Source: Haemophilus haemolyticus M19501 (GTDB lineage Bacteria; Pseudomonadota; Gammaproteobacteria; Enterobacterales; Pasteurellaceae). From it: a stretch of 64,000 nt of DNA. Below, piece after piece: positions 1 to 8,763 of this stretch. How positions within the stretch are numbered: the first letter of the stretch is position 1; each line of letters begins with the position of its first letter. The stretch covers positions 186,001 to 250,000 of the forward strand of contig NZ_AFQO01000007.1 in the NCBI RefSeq assembly GCF_000222025.1, in the 5' to 3' direction. Both the position numbers and the translations under genes were made by a program. The notes under the pieces are model-generated. The model saw nothing but the letters and a program-made list of their open reading frames with translations, had not been told where the DNA came from and did no database searches.

Positions 1-72
1 ACAGCGGCACTGACGTTAGGTATTGATGGAATAAATAAACGTTTAAAAGCGTTAGAAAAGAAAATTTCTTAA
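1..72 (+). CDS. lpxD: LpxD C-terminal end (partial)
   Basis: Frame 1 is open from the window edge to a TAA at 70-72 and gives a 23-residue tail ending KRLKALEKKIS. The run from LGIDGINKRLKALEKK resembles the C-terminal helix of UDP-3-O-(3-hydroxyacyl)glucosamine N-acyltransferase, whose E. coli version contains NIDEMNKRLKSLERK. LpxD adds the second 3-hydroxyacyl chain to UDP-glucosamine in lipid A synthesis. In H. influenzae lpxD lies next to tsf, which fits the neighbour here. Only the last residues are present, so the call rests on this short match plus position. Confidence 0.7.
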   Translation, partial: TAALTLGIDGINKRLKALEKKIS

Positions 73-94
73 TTTCTTTTGAAGTTTTATTACA

Positions 95-137
95 AAATCC
101 ACATTTTAAAAGTTTACTATTAAAGTGTGGATTTTTT
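95..137 (+). terminator. Terminator after lpxD
   Basis: The arms AAATCCACATTTTAA and TTAAAGTGTGGATTT pair with a single mismatch and are followed by a run of T. It lies 22 bases after the lpxD stop and would end that transcript before the convergent tsf gene. Confidence 0.75.
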
Positions 138-193
138 ATTTTACTAAACGTAACTAAAAAAGTTTAAGCCTGTTAATTAAGCAGCTTATCCTA

Positions 194-228
194 TAAAACA
201 AATAAGCCCAACTTAAGTTGGGCTTATT
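194..228 (-). terminator. Terminator of rpsB-tsf
   Basis: Positions 201-228 are a perfect 28-base palindrome centred on CTTAAG, with arms AATAAGCCCAACTT and AAGTTGGGCTTATT. Read on the minus strand it follows the tsf stop and is succeeded by TTTGTTTTAT, a usable U-tract. Confidence 0.8.
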
Positions 229-251
229 AACATATCGTTATCTTTAAAGAA

Positions 252-1103
252 TTACGCGTTACCGCCAGTGATTTTTGCTACTTCAGCAGCAAAGTCTTCT
301 TCTTTTTTCTCGATACCTTCACCTACTTCTAAACGGATGAAGTTAGACACTGAAGTATTTACTGATTTTAAGAAGTCACCTACAGATACAGAAGGATCCA
401 TTACGAATGGTTGACCTGTTAATGAAACTTCACCTGTGAATTTCTTCATACGGCCTTCAACCATTTTCTCTGCGATTTCTTTTGGTTTGCCAGAGTTAAC
501 TGCGATATCAATTTGGATTTGACGCTCGTGTTCAACTACTTCTGCAGGTACATCTTCTGGGTTCACGAATTCTGGTTTAGATGCCGCTACATGCATTGCC
601 ACTTTTTTAAGTTCATCAGCTGAACCTTCACCCGCAACTAACACACCGATTTTCGCCCCATGTAAGTATTGAGCAATAACTTGACCATCTAAGTAAGCAA
701 CACGACGGATGTTCATGTTCTCACCGATTTTAGCTACTAATGCAGCACGTTTTTCTTCGAATTGTGCTTGTAATGCTTCGATAGTTGTACCTTTGTTTGC
801 TGCTGCGAAATCAGCTACTTCGTTTGCTAAACCTAAGAAACCAGCATCTTTTGCTACGAAGTCAGTTTCACAGTTCATTTCAACTAATACACCGAAACCA
901 TTTTCTACACGAGCAAGGATAACACCTTCAGCTGCAACACGGCCTGCTTTTTTAGCTGCTTTAGCTTGACCAGATTTACGCATATTGTCGATTGCTAACT
1001 CGATATCACCGTTTGCTTCAACTAATGCTTTTTTACATTCCATCATACCTGCGCCGGTACGTTCACGAAGTTCTTTTACTAATGATGCTGTGATTTCAGC
1101 CAT
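252..1103 (-). CDS. tsf: Elongation factor Ts
   Basis: EF-Ts is the guanine-nucleotide exchange factor that recycles EF-Tu in the cytoplasm. The 283-residue product has the usual length and opens with the N-terminal UBA-like domain ([20 protein letters not shown], about residues 8-27). The core follows with [10 protein letters not shown] at about 76-85, the conserved region contacting EF-Tu. It is the distal gene of the rpsB-tsf operon, 133 bases after rpsB, and the gap holds a hairpin that could trim readthrough. The start has an AGGAT ribosome binding site just upstream. Nothing unusual is seen in the coding region. Confidence 0.97.
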   Translation of the reverse strand: MAEITASLVKELRERTGAGMMECKKALVEANGDIELAIDNMRKSGQAKAAKKAGRVAAEGVILARVENGFGVLVEMNCETDFVAKDAGFLGLANEVADFAAANKGTTIEALQAQFEEKRAALVAKIGENMNIRRVAYLDGQVIAQYLHGAKIGVLVAGEGSADELKKVAMHVAASKPEFVNPEDVPAEVVEHERQIQIDIAVNSGKPKEIAEKMVEGRMKKFTGEVSLTGQPFVMDPSVSVGDFLKSVNTSVSNFIRLEVGEGIEKKEEDFAAEVAKITGGNA

Positions 1104-1160
1104 TTTTAAAATCCTCTGTCGAAAATGCGATTTATTTTGACCGCACTTTTAGATAAAAAT

Positions 1161-1185
1161 ATAGGGGCTAAATTTTAGCCCCTAT
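1161..1185 (-). terminator. rpsB-tsf intergenic attenuator hairpin
   Basis: Positions 1161-1185 form an inverted repeat with arms ATAGGGGCTAAA and TTTAGCCCCTAT. On the minus strand it is followed by ATTTTTATCT, so it can act as a partial terminator between rpsB and tsf. A second small GGC/GCC hairpin lies at about 1206-1220. Confidence 0.6.
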
Positions 1186-1236
1186 GCCAATTAATCGTTT
1201 GATTATTAAGGGCTTCGCCTTATTGCAAAACTTAAA

Positions 1237-1959
1237 TTATTCTGCGTCAGCTGCTAATTCTTCAGCAACTTGAGCTTCGTTGCCACGACCTTCTTTAACC
1301 GCTGCTGCAGCTGCAGAAACGTAAAGTTGGATAGCACGAGTCGCATCATCGTTACCAGGGATAACGAAATCTACGCCAGCTGGAGTTGAGTTAGTATCAA
1401 CGATAGCAAATACAGGAATACCTAGGTTGTTTGCTTCTTTAACTGCGATATGTTCGTGGTCTGCACCGATAACAAATAACGCATCTGGTAAGCCGCCCAT
1501 ATCTTTGATACCGCCAAGGCTTAATTCAAGTTTTTCCATCTCACGGCTACGCATTAACGCTTCTTTTTTGGTTAATTTATCAAAAGTACCGTCTTGAGAT
1601 TGGGTTTCTAAATCTTTTAAACGTTTAATTGATTGACGAACGGTTTTCCAGTTAGTCAGCATACCACCTAACCAACGGTGGTTTACGTAATATTGCTGAC
1701 AATCTAATGCTGCTGCTTGAACTGCTTCAGACGCTGCACGTTTTGTACCAACGAATAATACTTTACCGTTGTTGCTAGCAATGCGAGTTAATTCCGCTAA
1801 AGCTTCGTTGAATAAAGGTAAAGTTTTTTCAAGATTGATGATGTGAACACCGTTACGAGCACCAAAAATGAAAGGTTTCATTTGTGGGTTCCAGTAACGA
1901 GTTTGGTGTCCGAAGTGTACGCCTGCGTTGATCATGTCGCGCATTGAAACTTGTGCCAT
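1237..1959 (-). CDS. rpsB: 30S ribosomal protein S2
   Basis: S2 binds late in small-subunit assembly and bridges S1 to the 30S particle. The product is 240 residues starting [19 protein letters not shown], with the family signatures [12 protein letters not shown] near residues 17-28 and the [19 protein letters not shown] block near residues 175-193. An in-frame upstream ATG at 1992 would add 11 residues, but the ATG at 1959 has AAGGAAAA directly before it and gives the standard N-terminus. It heads the rpsB-tsf operon and is preceded by a structured leader that S2 probably uses for autoregulation. Confidence 0.97.
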   Translation of the reverse strand: MAQVSMRDMINAGVHFGHQTRYWNPQMKPFIFGARNGVHIINLEKTLPLFNEALAELTRIASNNGKVLFVGTKRAASEAVQAAALDCQQYYVNHRWLGGMLTNWKTVRQSIKRLKDLETQSQDGTFDKLTKKEALMRSREMEKLELSLGGIKDMGGLPDALFVIGADHEHIAVKEANNLGIPVFAIVDTNSTPAGVDFVIPGNDDATRAIQLYVSAAAAAVKEGRGNEAQVAEELAADAE

Positions 1960-1991
1960 AATATTTTCCTTTTGTTGGGGTTGAGCCTCCA

Positions 1992-2041
1992 CATATCAGC
2001 TAATCGACCGTTTGGCACCCCGATTAAGCCTTGTTGATATG
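1992..2041 (-). promoter_or_regulatory. rpsB leader (S2 autoregulatory element)
   Basis: On the minus strand the leader has nested arms: CATATCA pairs with TGATATG, and inside these TAATCG pairs with CGATTA around the GGGGTGCCAAACGGT loop. The element ends about 33 bases before the rpsB start. Structured rpsB leaders that mediate feedback by S2 are established for gammaproteobacteria; its function here is inferred from position and the nested dyads. Confidence 0.7.
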
Positions 2042-2136
2042 TGTGTGTTGTTAGTAATTAAAAAGCTGCTTTTGAAAGGCAAAAACAGCGGGGCGATTTA
2101 TACCATAAAGTGCGGTTAAAAACCAGTTTATTTTGT

Positions 2137-2901
2137 TTATTTCTCTACTTTTCTTACTTTGATAAATAACAATGATGGGCGGTGTGATAAATCTTTAAAT
2201 TCATTATGCCATTGTGGTTGGTCGGCAAGCATGGGTTCTTCCATTTGCTCAATTTGAAACCCTGCATGAATTAAATTATTGATAATTGTCGCTGTTGTTC
2301 GATGATAGGTTTGAAAAGGTTGTTTGAACCAATTTCTATTGCGTTCGCCCTCTTCTCGGTAATGATTTAAACGATAAGCAATTTGCTGTTTTTTGTCATT
2401 TTTTTCCCAGCGTTCCCCTTCTTTGTGGCAAGTGGTTATCGGATGTTCTTGTGAGAAAACCAATATGCTATTAGACGAGAGTTTGTCATAGATAGTTGAT
2501 AATAATGCCGGAAAATTTTCAATATAATGAAAGGCAAAAGAGCTAGTGATCACATCAAAATGATGTTCTGGTAACTCAGCTAATTTTTCCATTGGTAAGT
2601 GATATAAGGAAAAACGCCCTGAAAATTGACCGCACTTCTGCAGATCTTTTTCAGCTTGTTCAAGCATTTTTTCTGAAAAATCGATTCCAATTACTTTAGC
2701 TGCTCCTCGTTCTAAATAAAGTTGTAAATGTCCTCCTGTACCACAGCCTAAATCGAGTAATTTTTTCCCTTTTAAATCAGGCAACAGTGAGAGCATGGTC
2801 GGCTTTTCAATAATTTCATTGAGACTAATTGGATTTGCGCGTAGTTTCTGATAAAGCTCAAAGAAATTTTCTTTGTCATAAACGCTAGTTTTATTATTCA
2901 T
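2137..2901 (-). CDS. Class I SAM-dependent methyltransferase
   Basis: The 254-residue protein carries the SAM-binding motif I LLDLGCGTGGHL at about residues 48-59, an acidic motif near IGIDFSEKMLEQA, and the motif IV-like FDVITSSFAFHYI. These define a Rossmann-fold methyltransferase of the UbiE/COQ5-like superfamily. Its substrate cannot be told from sequence; small-molecule methylation is more likely than rRNA or DNA, since no target-recognition domain is seen. It stands alone on the minus strand between mtr and rpsB, with no obvious partner. The start has AGGATACGAG upstream. Confidence 0.85.
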   Translation of the reverse strand: MNNKTSVYDKENFFELYQKLRANPISLNEIIEKPTMLSLLPDLKGKKLLDLGCGTGGHLQLYLERGAAKVIGIDFSEKMLEQAEKDLQKCGQFSGRFSLYHLPMEKLAELPEHHFDVITSSFAFHYIENFPALLSTIYDKLSSNSILVFSQEHPITTCHKEGERWEKNDKKQQIAYRLNHYREEGERNRNWFKQPFQTYHRTTATIINNLIHAGFQIEQMEEPMLADQPQWHNEFKDLSHRPSLLFIKVRKVEK

Positions 2902-2919
2902 CTCGTATCCTATATTACA

Positions 2920-2948
2920 AATAAAAAGGGCGCATGATATACGCCCTT
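2920..2948 (-). terminator. Terminator of mtr
   Basis: The arms AAGGGCG (2926-2932) and CGCCCTT (2942-2948) flank a 9-base loop. On the minus strand the hairpin follows the mtr stop by 17 bases and is succeeded by TTTTATTTG. Confidence 0.75.
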
Positions 2949-2965
2949 ATTGTATCGAGTAAAAC

Positions 2966-4222
2966 TTATCCTGTGAAATTGGCAAACCATCCTAAATTTG
3001 CGCCGACCTGTGCCACAATATTTAACACACCGAACAAGATCACAAAGCCAATCATAAAATTGCCACCGTAAACTTTATAATTCGCTTGAGGGAATTTTTG
3101 ACGGCTTGCTTTAGCAAGAAGTGCTGGTACGATTGCAGCCCAAATGGTTGCTGCTAATCCTGCATAACCAATGGCAATCACAAAACCATAAGGGAATTGT
3201 AAACTTAATAATAGCGGTGGTAAAAATGTCACTATTGTGGTTTTTGTTCGTCCTAACAAGCTGTCGTCAAATTTGAACAGATCCGCAATATAGTCAAATA
3301 AACCTAACGTTACGCCTAAGAATGATGTGGCAATCGCCATATAAGCAAAGAAATTTAATGCGACGGCAAGGTATTCTACTTCAATATATTTATGTAATGC
3401 CTCTAGTAATGCTGAAACATCGCCGCCTTTTTCAATTACTGGAGCAAATTCATTGCGAGGTAAATTACCTTGCACAGCAAGTTGCCATAAAATATAAATT
3501 ACGAGTGCTAATCCCGTACCGATGAAGATTGATTTCATGACTCGGCGACCATCACGGTTGTAATATTTTACTAAGCTCGGCACATTTCCATGGAAACCAA
3601 AAGATACTAAGCAAACTGGAAGTGCGGTGAATAAATAAGGTAAATATGTTTGTTCGCCTTCAGCAACGGTATTGAATAAAACTTCTGTTTTTACAGAGCT
3701 TAATAAACCGGTAGTAGAAAGGAAAAAAGCGACAACCATCCCGACAATTAACACAGTTGTGAAACGATCTACAGCTTTGGTTGAAAGCCACACGAAGGCG
3801 GCAAGGATAAAGCAGAAAATTAAAGATCCTGAAGTTCTTCCAATATCCACCGCACTTTCAGCAGAACTGAATGCTTGGTTGAGCAGATTTTGTGTAATGC
3901 CTCCGCCTGAGGTGATGTAGGCATAAGTCAAAATATACAAGACGAAAGCAACGGAAAGACCATTGATAATATTCCAACTTTTTCCTAATAAATCTTTAAC
4001 GATGGTGTCAAAACTCGAACCTGTTGGATAATGCAGATTAGCTTCTAGGATCATTAATCCTGATGTTGTCATACAAAACCAAGTATAAATTAAAGCGAGA
4101 ATCGAACCAATAAACCATACACCAGCCGTTGAAGTTGGGTTAGCAAGCATGCCTGCACCAATCGCTGTACCTGCAATGATCATTGCGCCGCCTAAGAGAG
4201 AAGGGGATTTTTGTTGTGTCAT
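2966..4222 (-). CDS. mtr: Tryptophan/aromatic amino acid permease
   Basis: This 418-residue inner-membrane protein has about 11 hydrophobic segments and belongs to the hydroxy/aromatic amino acid permease family (Mtr, TnaB, TyrP). Typical features are GGAMIIAGTAIGAGMLANP at residues 11-29 and the SFGFHGNVPSLVKYY block in the middle, both conserved in this family. I choose Mtr over TyrP because the promoter overlaps a TrpR-type operator, and in H. influenzae an mtr gene neighbours the alaA-like aminotransferase found here. It probably imports tryptophan by proton symport when the repressor is unliganded. It is a single-gene unit with its own terminator. Confidence 0.85.
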   Translation of the reverse strand: MTQQKSPSLLGGAMIIAGTAIGAGMLANPTSTAGVWFIGSILALIYTWFCMTTSGLMILEANLHYPTGSSFDTIVKDLLGKSWNIINGLSVAFVLYILTYAYITSGGGITQNLLNQAFSSAESAVDIGRTSGSLIFCFILAAFVWLSTKAVDRFTTVLIVGMVVAFFLSTTGLLSSVKTEVLFNTVAEGEQTYLPYLFTALPVCLVSFGFHGNVPSLVKYYNRDGRRVMKSIFIGTGLALVIYILWQLAVQGNLPRNEFAPVIEKGGDVSALLEALHKYIEVEYLAVALNFFAYMAIATSFLGVTLGLFDYIADLFKFDDSLLGRTKTTIVTFLPPLLLSLQFPYGFVIAIGYAGLAATIWAAIVPALLAKASRQKFPQANYKVYGGNFMIGFVILFGVLNIVAQVGANLGWFANFTG

Positions 4223-4244
4223 AAAATGCCTCTAAGATAAATTT

Positions 4245-4262
4245 GCACTATTATAGTAGTGC
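4245..4262 (-). promoter_or_regulatory. Candidate TrpR operator of mtr
   Basis: GCACTATTATAGTAGTGC is symmetric and lies inside the perfect dyad 4242-4265, with arms TTTGCACTA and TAGTGCAAA. By hand it matches 12 of 18 positions of the E. coli trp operator (GTACTAGTTAACTAGTAC), including the outer ACTA and TAGT half-sites. It covers the -10 box of the mtr promoter, the position expected for repression. A similar site precedes trpR in this window. Confidence 0.7.
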
Positions 4263-4277
4263 AAAAGGAAAGTGCAA
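4250..4277 (-). promoter_or_regulatory. mtr sigma-70 promoter
   Basis: On the minus strand TTGCAC (4277-4272) is followed after 16 bases by a perfect TATAAT (4255-4250). The distance to the mtr start is about 28 bases from the -10 box. The TrpR-like dyad overlaps the -10. Confidence 0.7.
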
Positions 4278-4289
4278 TATATTTATATA

Positions 4290-4317
4290 GATAAAAAGGG
4301 GACATTTAGTCCCCTTT
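4290..4317 (-). terminator. Terminator of alaA
   Basis: The arms AAAGGGGAC (4295-4303) and GTCCCCTTT (4309-4317) enclose a 5-base loop. On the minus strand the hairpin is followed by TTATCTATAT, and it sits 22 bases after the alaA stop. Confidence 0.8.
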
Positions 4318-4338
4318 GTAATGTAGCCAAAGCATTCA

Positions 4339-5553
4339 TTATTGACGGTAATCCGACAAAAATCTTGCTAACTTTGTAATGGCTTCTTCAAGCTGATTCA
4401 CATAAGGAAGGGTAACAACACGGAAGTGATCTGGTGAATGCCAATTAAATCCTTTACCGTGCACAAGTAGTACTTTTTCTTGGCGGAGTAAATCCAGCAC
4501 CATTTTTTCATCACTGTGAATATTGAATTTTTTCACATCAATTTTCGGGAACATATACATCGCGCCCATTGGTTTCACGCAAGTAATGCCTGGAATTTGA
4601 GTGATGAGATCGTAGGCTTTGTTTCGTTGCTCAAGTAATCGGCCGCCCGGTAAAATAAATTCATTAATACTTTGATAGCCACCAAGTGCGGTTTGAATTG
4701 CATGTTGCATTGGTACGTTAGCACATAAGCGCATTGATGCCAGCATATCTAAGCCTTCAATATAACCTTTCGCATTATGTTTTGGTCCATTCAAAATCAT
4801 CCACCCTTGGCGGAAGCCTGCAACTCGATAAGCTTTTGATAAACCATTTAACGTAACGGTTAATAAATCAGGAGCAAGTGCTGCAATGTGATGATGTACC
4901 GAGCCATCGTATAAAATTTTGTCGTAGATTTCGTCTGCAAAGATAATCAAATTATTTTGGCGAGCGATTTCTACAATTTCTTGTAATAATTCTTTGCTAT
5001 ACACAGCGCCAGTTGGATTGTTTGGATTGATGATAACAATGGCTTTAGTTTTCGCATTCACTTTCGCTTTAATATCATCAATAGCGGGGAACCAATTTGC
5101 TTCTTCATCACAAAGATAATGAACAGCCTTGCCACCAGAAAGTGTTACTGCAGCAGTCCAAAGCGGATAATCAGGCATCGGCACAAGTACTTCATCACCA
5201 TCATTAAGTAATGCTTGCATGGCCATTGTGATAAGCTCAGATACGCCATTACCAATATACACATCATTGACTGTCGCACCGTGAATACCTTTTGATTGAT
5301 AATATTGAACAATGGCTTTACGAGCAGAATATAACCCTTTTGAATCACAGTAGCCTTGAGCTGACGGCAAATTACGTAATACATCAACCAAAATTTCATC
5401 TGGTGCTTCAAAACCGAAAGGTGCAGGGTTGCCGATATTAAGTTTTAAAATTTTATTGCCTTCTTCTTCTAAGCGTAGTGCTTCTTTGTGCACAGGGCCG
5501 CGAATGTCATAACATACGTGTTCTAATTTGTCGGATTTTGGGAATAATCTCAT
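4339..5553 (-). CDS. alaA: Glutamate-pyruvate aminotransferase AlaA
   Basis: The 404-residue protein matches E. coli AlaA (405 residues) almost end to end, including KLNIGNPAPFGFEAPDEIL near the start. It is a fold-type I PLP enzyme: NPNNPTGAVYS binds cofactor and substrate, FADEIYDKI holds the PLP-pyridine aspartate, and NGLSKAYRVAGFRQGW contains the Schiff-base lysine. It forms alanine from pyruvate and glutamate in the cytoplasm. It is transcribed alone, divergent from menF, with its own hairpin downstream. The start ATG has an AAGGATTTC ribosome binding site just upstream. Confidence 0.95.
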   Translation of the reverse strand: MRLFPKSDKLEHVCYDIRGPVHKEALRLEEEGNKILKLNIGNPAPFGFEAPDEILVDVLRNLPSAQGYCDSKGLYSARKAIVQYYQSKGIHGATVNDVYIGNGVSELITMAMQALLNDGDEVLVPMPDYPLWTAAVTLSGGKAVHYLCDEEANWFPAIDDIKAKVNAKTKAIVIINPNNPTGAVYSKELLQEIVEIARQNNLIIFADEIYDKILYDGSVHHHIAALAPDLLTVTLNGLSKAYRVAGFRQGWMILNGPKHNAKGYIEGLDMLASMRLCANVPMQHAIQTALGGYQSINEFILPGGRLLEQRNKAYDLITQIPGITCVKPMGAMYMFPKIDVKKFNIHSDEKMVLDLLRQEKVLLVHGKGFNWHSPDHFRVVTLPYVNQLEEAITKLARFLSDYRQ

Positions 5554-5709
5554 AGTGAAATCCTTTTGTTTCTAATAAATTTTTCGAGAAAAGTGCGGTT
5601 AATTTACGCTGAATTTTCAATATTGAAAAGATTTTGTAAAAAAATTTTTTGTCATTAACAATCTGCGGTAGAATACGGCTAATTTTTTGTGTATTTAAAA
5701 CAAAATCTA
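5554..5709. promoter_or_regulatory. alaA-menF divergent promoter region
   Basis: This 156-base gap drives alaA leftward and menF rightward. It holds one exact uptake sequence (5591-5599), long A and T runs around 5637-5650, and a possible menF -10 box TAGAAT near 5670-5675 without a convincing -35 partner. No clear operator is seen. Confidence 0.4.
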
Positions 5710-6981
5710 ATGAGTTATTTAGCGCAGGCAATAGGCGAGTTAAAATCGCAAATTCACGCATATTTACAGCAATCAACGAATGAACTTGTCCGTTTTCAGG
5801 TGAAACTGGACAAGGTCGATTTGTTGGCTTGGCTGAAAGGTCAATCTGCGTATCCTCAATTTTATTTACATTTTCGTGATGAAGAAAAATCATTGGCTGC
5901 GCTTGGCGAAGAGCGGTCATTTTCACAGTTAAATTTAGCACAAGAGTTTATTGAAGAAAGCGGTTTCCCACTGGTAGGCGGTTTGCAATTTCAAGGTAGC
6001 GCACAATTTGTATTGCCAAAAGTTCTTGTTGAACAGGATGAGAAAGGTGCATTGGTATCATTTTTTGTGAAAGATGAGCAAAGTGCGAATGATACTTTAG
6101 CCCACCTAAAAACTTTTGAAAATATCACCGCACTTTCTGCTTTGCCAAAACAGATTCCTTTGCATACAGAGCTTCGAGCTAACGAAAGAGCTTGGTGCGA
6201 TTGGGTGAATCAGGCTTTGGTAGATATTAAAAGTGGGGAACTGACAAAAATTGTATTAGCCAATGAAACCACTTTTCATTTAAAGCAAGCGATTAATGCG
6301 TACGATTTTTTAGCTGAAAGCGAAAAACAAAATCAAGGTTGTTATCATTTTTTGTGGGCTGAAAATCCTCATTCGGTTTTTGTTGGTTCTACGCCAGAAC
6401 GCCTATTTGCTCGTGAATATAATTTGTTGCTAACTGAGGCTTTGGCGGGAACAGCGTTGGTTTCTGAAAGTGAGGAAGAAACGCAATCTCAAGCGAATTG
6501 GTTGTTAAATGACGAGAAAAATTTAAAAGAAAATTGGTTGGTTGTAGAAGATATTTCGCAGAATTTACGTAAGCAAGTAGAAAGTTTTGATGTGAGTAAT
6601 GTGGAATTGAAACCGTTACGCAAAGTACAACATTTGATTCGTAAAATTTGTGCAAATTTGACCGCACATTATGCAGATGTAAATATATTAAAAGCGATTC
6701 ATCCTACAGCAGCGGTATCGGGTTTGCCACAGCAACAAGCCAAAATGATTTTGTCAGAAATCGAAACCTTTGATCGAGGCTGGTATGCGGGAACATTGGG
6801 TGTGATGAGCGATGCATGTTCAGAGTTTTGTGTGGCGATTCGTTCAGCCTTTATTGAAGGTCATCGTATTCGTGTATTTGCTGGCGCAGGCATTGTGGCA
6901 GGCTCGCAGCCATTGGAAGAATGGAAAGAAATTGAACGTAAAGCGGCAGGGTTAATTTCCTTGTTTGCAGAAGAAAAATGA
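5710..6981 (+). CDS. menF: Isochorismate synthase MenF
   Basis: MenF converts chorismate to isochorismate, the first committed step of menaquinone synthesis. The 423-residue product has the chorismate-binding domain in its C-terminal half: KIVLANET, FVGSTPERLF, HPTAAVSGLPQQQA and DRGWYAGTLG, ending with the Mg-site region ERKAAGLI. The frame is also open from a GTG at 5689, which would add seven residues; the ATG at 5710 is preferred as start, although neither has a good ribosome binding site. The stop is followed by menD within 14 bases, so the two are cotranscribed. The length is typical of MenF. Confidence 0.9.
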   Translation: MSYLAQAIGELKSQIHAYLQQSTNELVRFQVKLDKVDLLAWLKGQSAYPQFYLHFRDEEKSLAALGEERSFSQLNLAQEFIEESGFPLVGGLQFQGSAQFVLPKVLVEQDEKGALVSFFVKDEQSANDTLAHLKTFENITALSALPKQIPLHTELRANERAWCDWVNQALVDIKSGELTKIVLANETTFHLKQAINAYDFLAESEKQNQGCYHFLWAENPHSVFVGSTPERLFAREYNLLLTEALAGTALVSESEEETQSQANWLLNDEKNLKENWLVVEDISQNLRKQVESFDVSNVELKPLRKVQHLIRKICANLTAHYADVNILKAIHPTAAVSGLPQQQAKMILSEIETFDRGWYAGTLGVMSDACSEFCVAIRSAFIEGHRIRVFAGAGIVAGSQPLEEWKEIERKAAGLISLFAEEK

Positions 6982-6995
6982 TAACGGAGAAAAAA

Positions 6996-8702
6996 ATGTC
7001 GGTAAGCGTGTTTAATCGTTGTTGGTCGAAAGTGATTTTAGAAACCTTGGTGCGCCAAGGCGTTTCTCACGTTTGTATCGCGCCAGGTTCGCGTTCGACA
7101 CCTTTAACTCTTGAAGCCGTACGTTTGCAAAATGCGGGTTCAGTCACTTGTCATACGCATTTTGATGAACGCGGTTTAGGTTTTTTTGCTTTGGGTATTG
7201 CTAAGGCAACTCAATCACCTGTTGCCATTATTGTGACATCAGGCACAGCGACTGCAAACCTTTATCCTGCCATTATTGAAGCACGCCAAACGGGTGTGAA
7301 TTTATTTGTTTTAACTGCTGATCGTCCACCAGAACTTTGGGAGTGCGGTGCAAATCAGGCTATTTTACAGCAAAATATATTTGGTCAATATCCGGTTGCA
7401 AATGTTAATTTACCTAAACCGAACGCGGATTATTCTGCGCAGTGGTTGATTTCTCTACTTGAACAGGCTGCCTTTCAACAAAAACAACAAGGTGGTGTTG
7501 TTCATATTAATGTGCCATTTGCCGAGCCACTTTATGATGCAACTGATGAGGCGGTAGATTCCCACCCTTGGCTGCTGCCGTTACAACGCTGGTTAATTCA
7601 AACTAAGCCTTGGATGAATGTGGAAGCTCAACAGAACGAAGTATTAATGCATGAAAACTGGGATCATTGGCGTACCAAACGTGGTGTCGTTGTGGTTGGT
7701 CAATTACCTGCAGAACAAGCGATGGGCATTAATTCTTGGGCAAGTGCTATGGGCTGGGTATTACTGACGGATATTCAATCGGGTGTTGTTCCAACGACGC
7801 CTTATGAAGATATTTGGCTAGCAAACCAAACTGTTCGTGAAAAACTTCTACAAGCTGATATTGTGATTCAATTTGGCGCGCGTTTTATTAGTAAACGCAT
7901 TAATCAATTCTTGCAGGCGTTTAAAGGGGAATTTTGGCTAGTTGAACAAAGCGGTAAAGCATTAGATCCTTACCATCATTCATTGACAAGATTCAATGCT
8001 AAAGTGCATCATTGGTTGCGTGCGCATCCACCTTTACGCCAAAAGCCTTGGTTACTTGAGCCGTTAGCTTTATCTAAGTTCTGTGCGACTTTTATTGAAC
8101 AGCAAGTAGGCGGAAATTTAACGGAAGCCTCGCTCGCATTACGTTTACCAACACTTTTACCTTATAACGGTGTTTTATTTTTAGGTAATAGTTTACTTGT
8201 TCGTTTGGTTGATGCACTAACGCAATTACCAGAAAGTTATCCTGTTTATACCAATCGTGGTGCGAGTGGAATTGATGGTTTGTTGGCTACTGCTGCAGGA
8301 ATTGGTATTGGTTCAAATAAACCTGTTGTTGCAGTAATTGGCGATACGTCCACTTTATATGATCTAAATTCGTTCGCATTATTCAAAAACGTTACGCAAC
8401 CAACGGTAATCTTTGTGATCAATAATAATGGTGGTGCGATTTTTGATATGTTACCTGTGGATGAACAAGTCAAAGATCAGTTCTATCGATTACCGCATAA
8501 TAGCGATTTTTCTCAAATCGCGGCAATGTTCGATCTTAAATATGCTCATCCTTATACTTGGGCGGATCTCAATTCCGTTGTGAAACAGGCTTATAGTCGT
8601 CGCAAGGCAACGCTAATTGAAATTAAAACGAATCCGAGTGATGGTAGTAGTTTGTATAAACGCCTAATCGAGCAAATTAGTCACGCCGTGATTGGTGCTT
8701 AA
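6996..8702 (+). CDS. menD: SEPHCHC synthase MenD
   Basis: MenD is the ThDP enzyme that joins isochorismate and 2-oxoglutarate to give SEPHCHC in menaquinone synthesis. The 568-residue product shows CIAPGSRSTPLTLEA at the N-terminus, the catalytic-glutamate motif HFDERGLGFFALG, and the ThDP/Mg motif from GDTSTLYDLNSF to NNNGG near residues 447-480. An ATG at 6978 overlaps the menF stop, but the ATG at 6996 has GGAG eight bases upstream and gives the normal N-terminus. It follows menF directly and precedes menH, so the three act in order in one pathway. Confidence 0.95.
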   Translation: MSVSVFNRCWSKVILETLVRQGVSHVCIAPGSRSTPLTLEAVRLQNAGSVTCHTHFDERGLGFFALGIAKATQSPVAIIVTSGTATANLYPAIIEARQTGVNLFVLTADRPPELWECGANQAILQQNIFGQYPVANVNLPKPNADYSAQWLISLLEQAAFQQKQQGGVVHINVPFAEPLYDATDEAVDSHPWLLPLQRWLIQTKPWMNVEAQQNEVLMHENWDHWRTKRGVVVVGQLPAEQAMGINSWASAMGWVLLTDIQSGVVPTTPYEDIWLANQTVREKLLQADIVIQFGARFISKRINQFLQAFKGEFWLVEQSGKALDPYHHSLTRFNAKVHHWLRAHPPLRQKPWLLEPLALSKFCATFIEQQVGGNLTEASLALRLPTLLPYNGVLFLGNSLLVRLVDALTQLPESYPVYTNRGASGIDGLLATAAGIGIGSNKPVVAVIGDTSTLYDLNSFALFKNVTQPTVIFVINNNGGAIFDMLPVDEQVKDQFYRLPHNSDFSQIAAMFDLKYAHPYTWADLNSVVKQAYSRRKATLIEIKTNPSDGSSLYKRLIEQISHAVIGA

Positions 8703-8712
8703 GTATTCTGTA

Positions 8713-8730
8713 GGCGGGCTTTAGTCCGCC
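8713..8730 (+). terminator. Weak hairpin between menD and menH
   Basis: GGCGGGCT and AGTCCGCC pair with one G-U wobble around a 2-base loop, followed by ATATTTTATTATTTTC. The T-rich tail is broken, so it may only reduce readthrough into menH. Confidence 0.4.
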
Positions 8731-8763
8731 ATATTTTATTATTTTCTATCAATAATCCCTTCA

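Noticed and set aside
709-969. Open frame of 86 codons on the plus strand inside tsf
   Set aside because: It is antisense to a certain gene, has no ribosome binding site and a composition that follows the tsf codons. The same applies to other antisense frames, for example inside acrB (28326-28961) and frdA (40432-40782).
5507-5941. Minus-strand frame of 144 codons across the alaA-menF gap
   Set aside because: It overlaps both the alaA start and menF in another frame and shows no domain; the gap is a divergent promoter.
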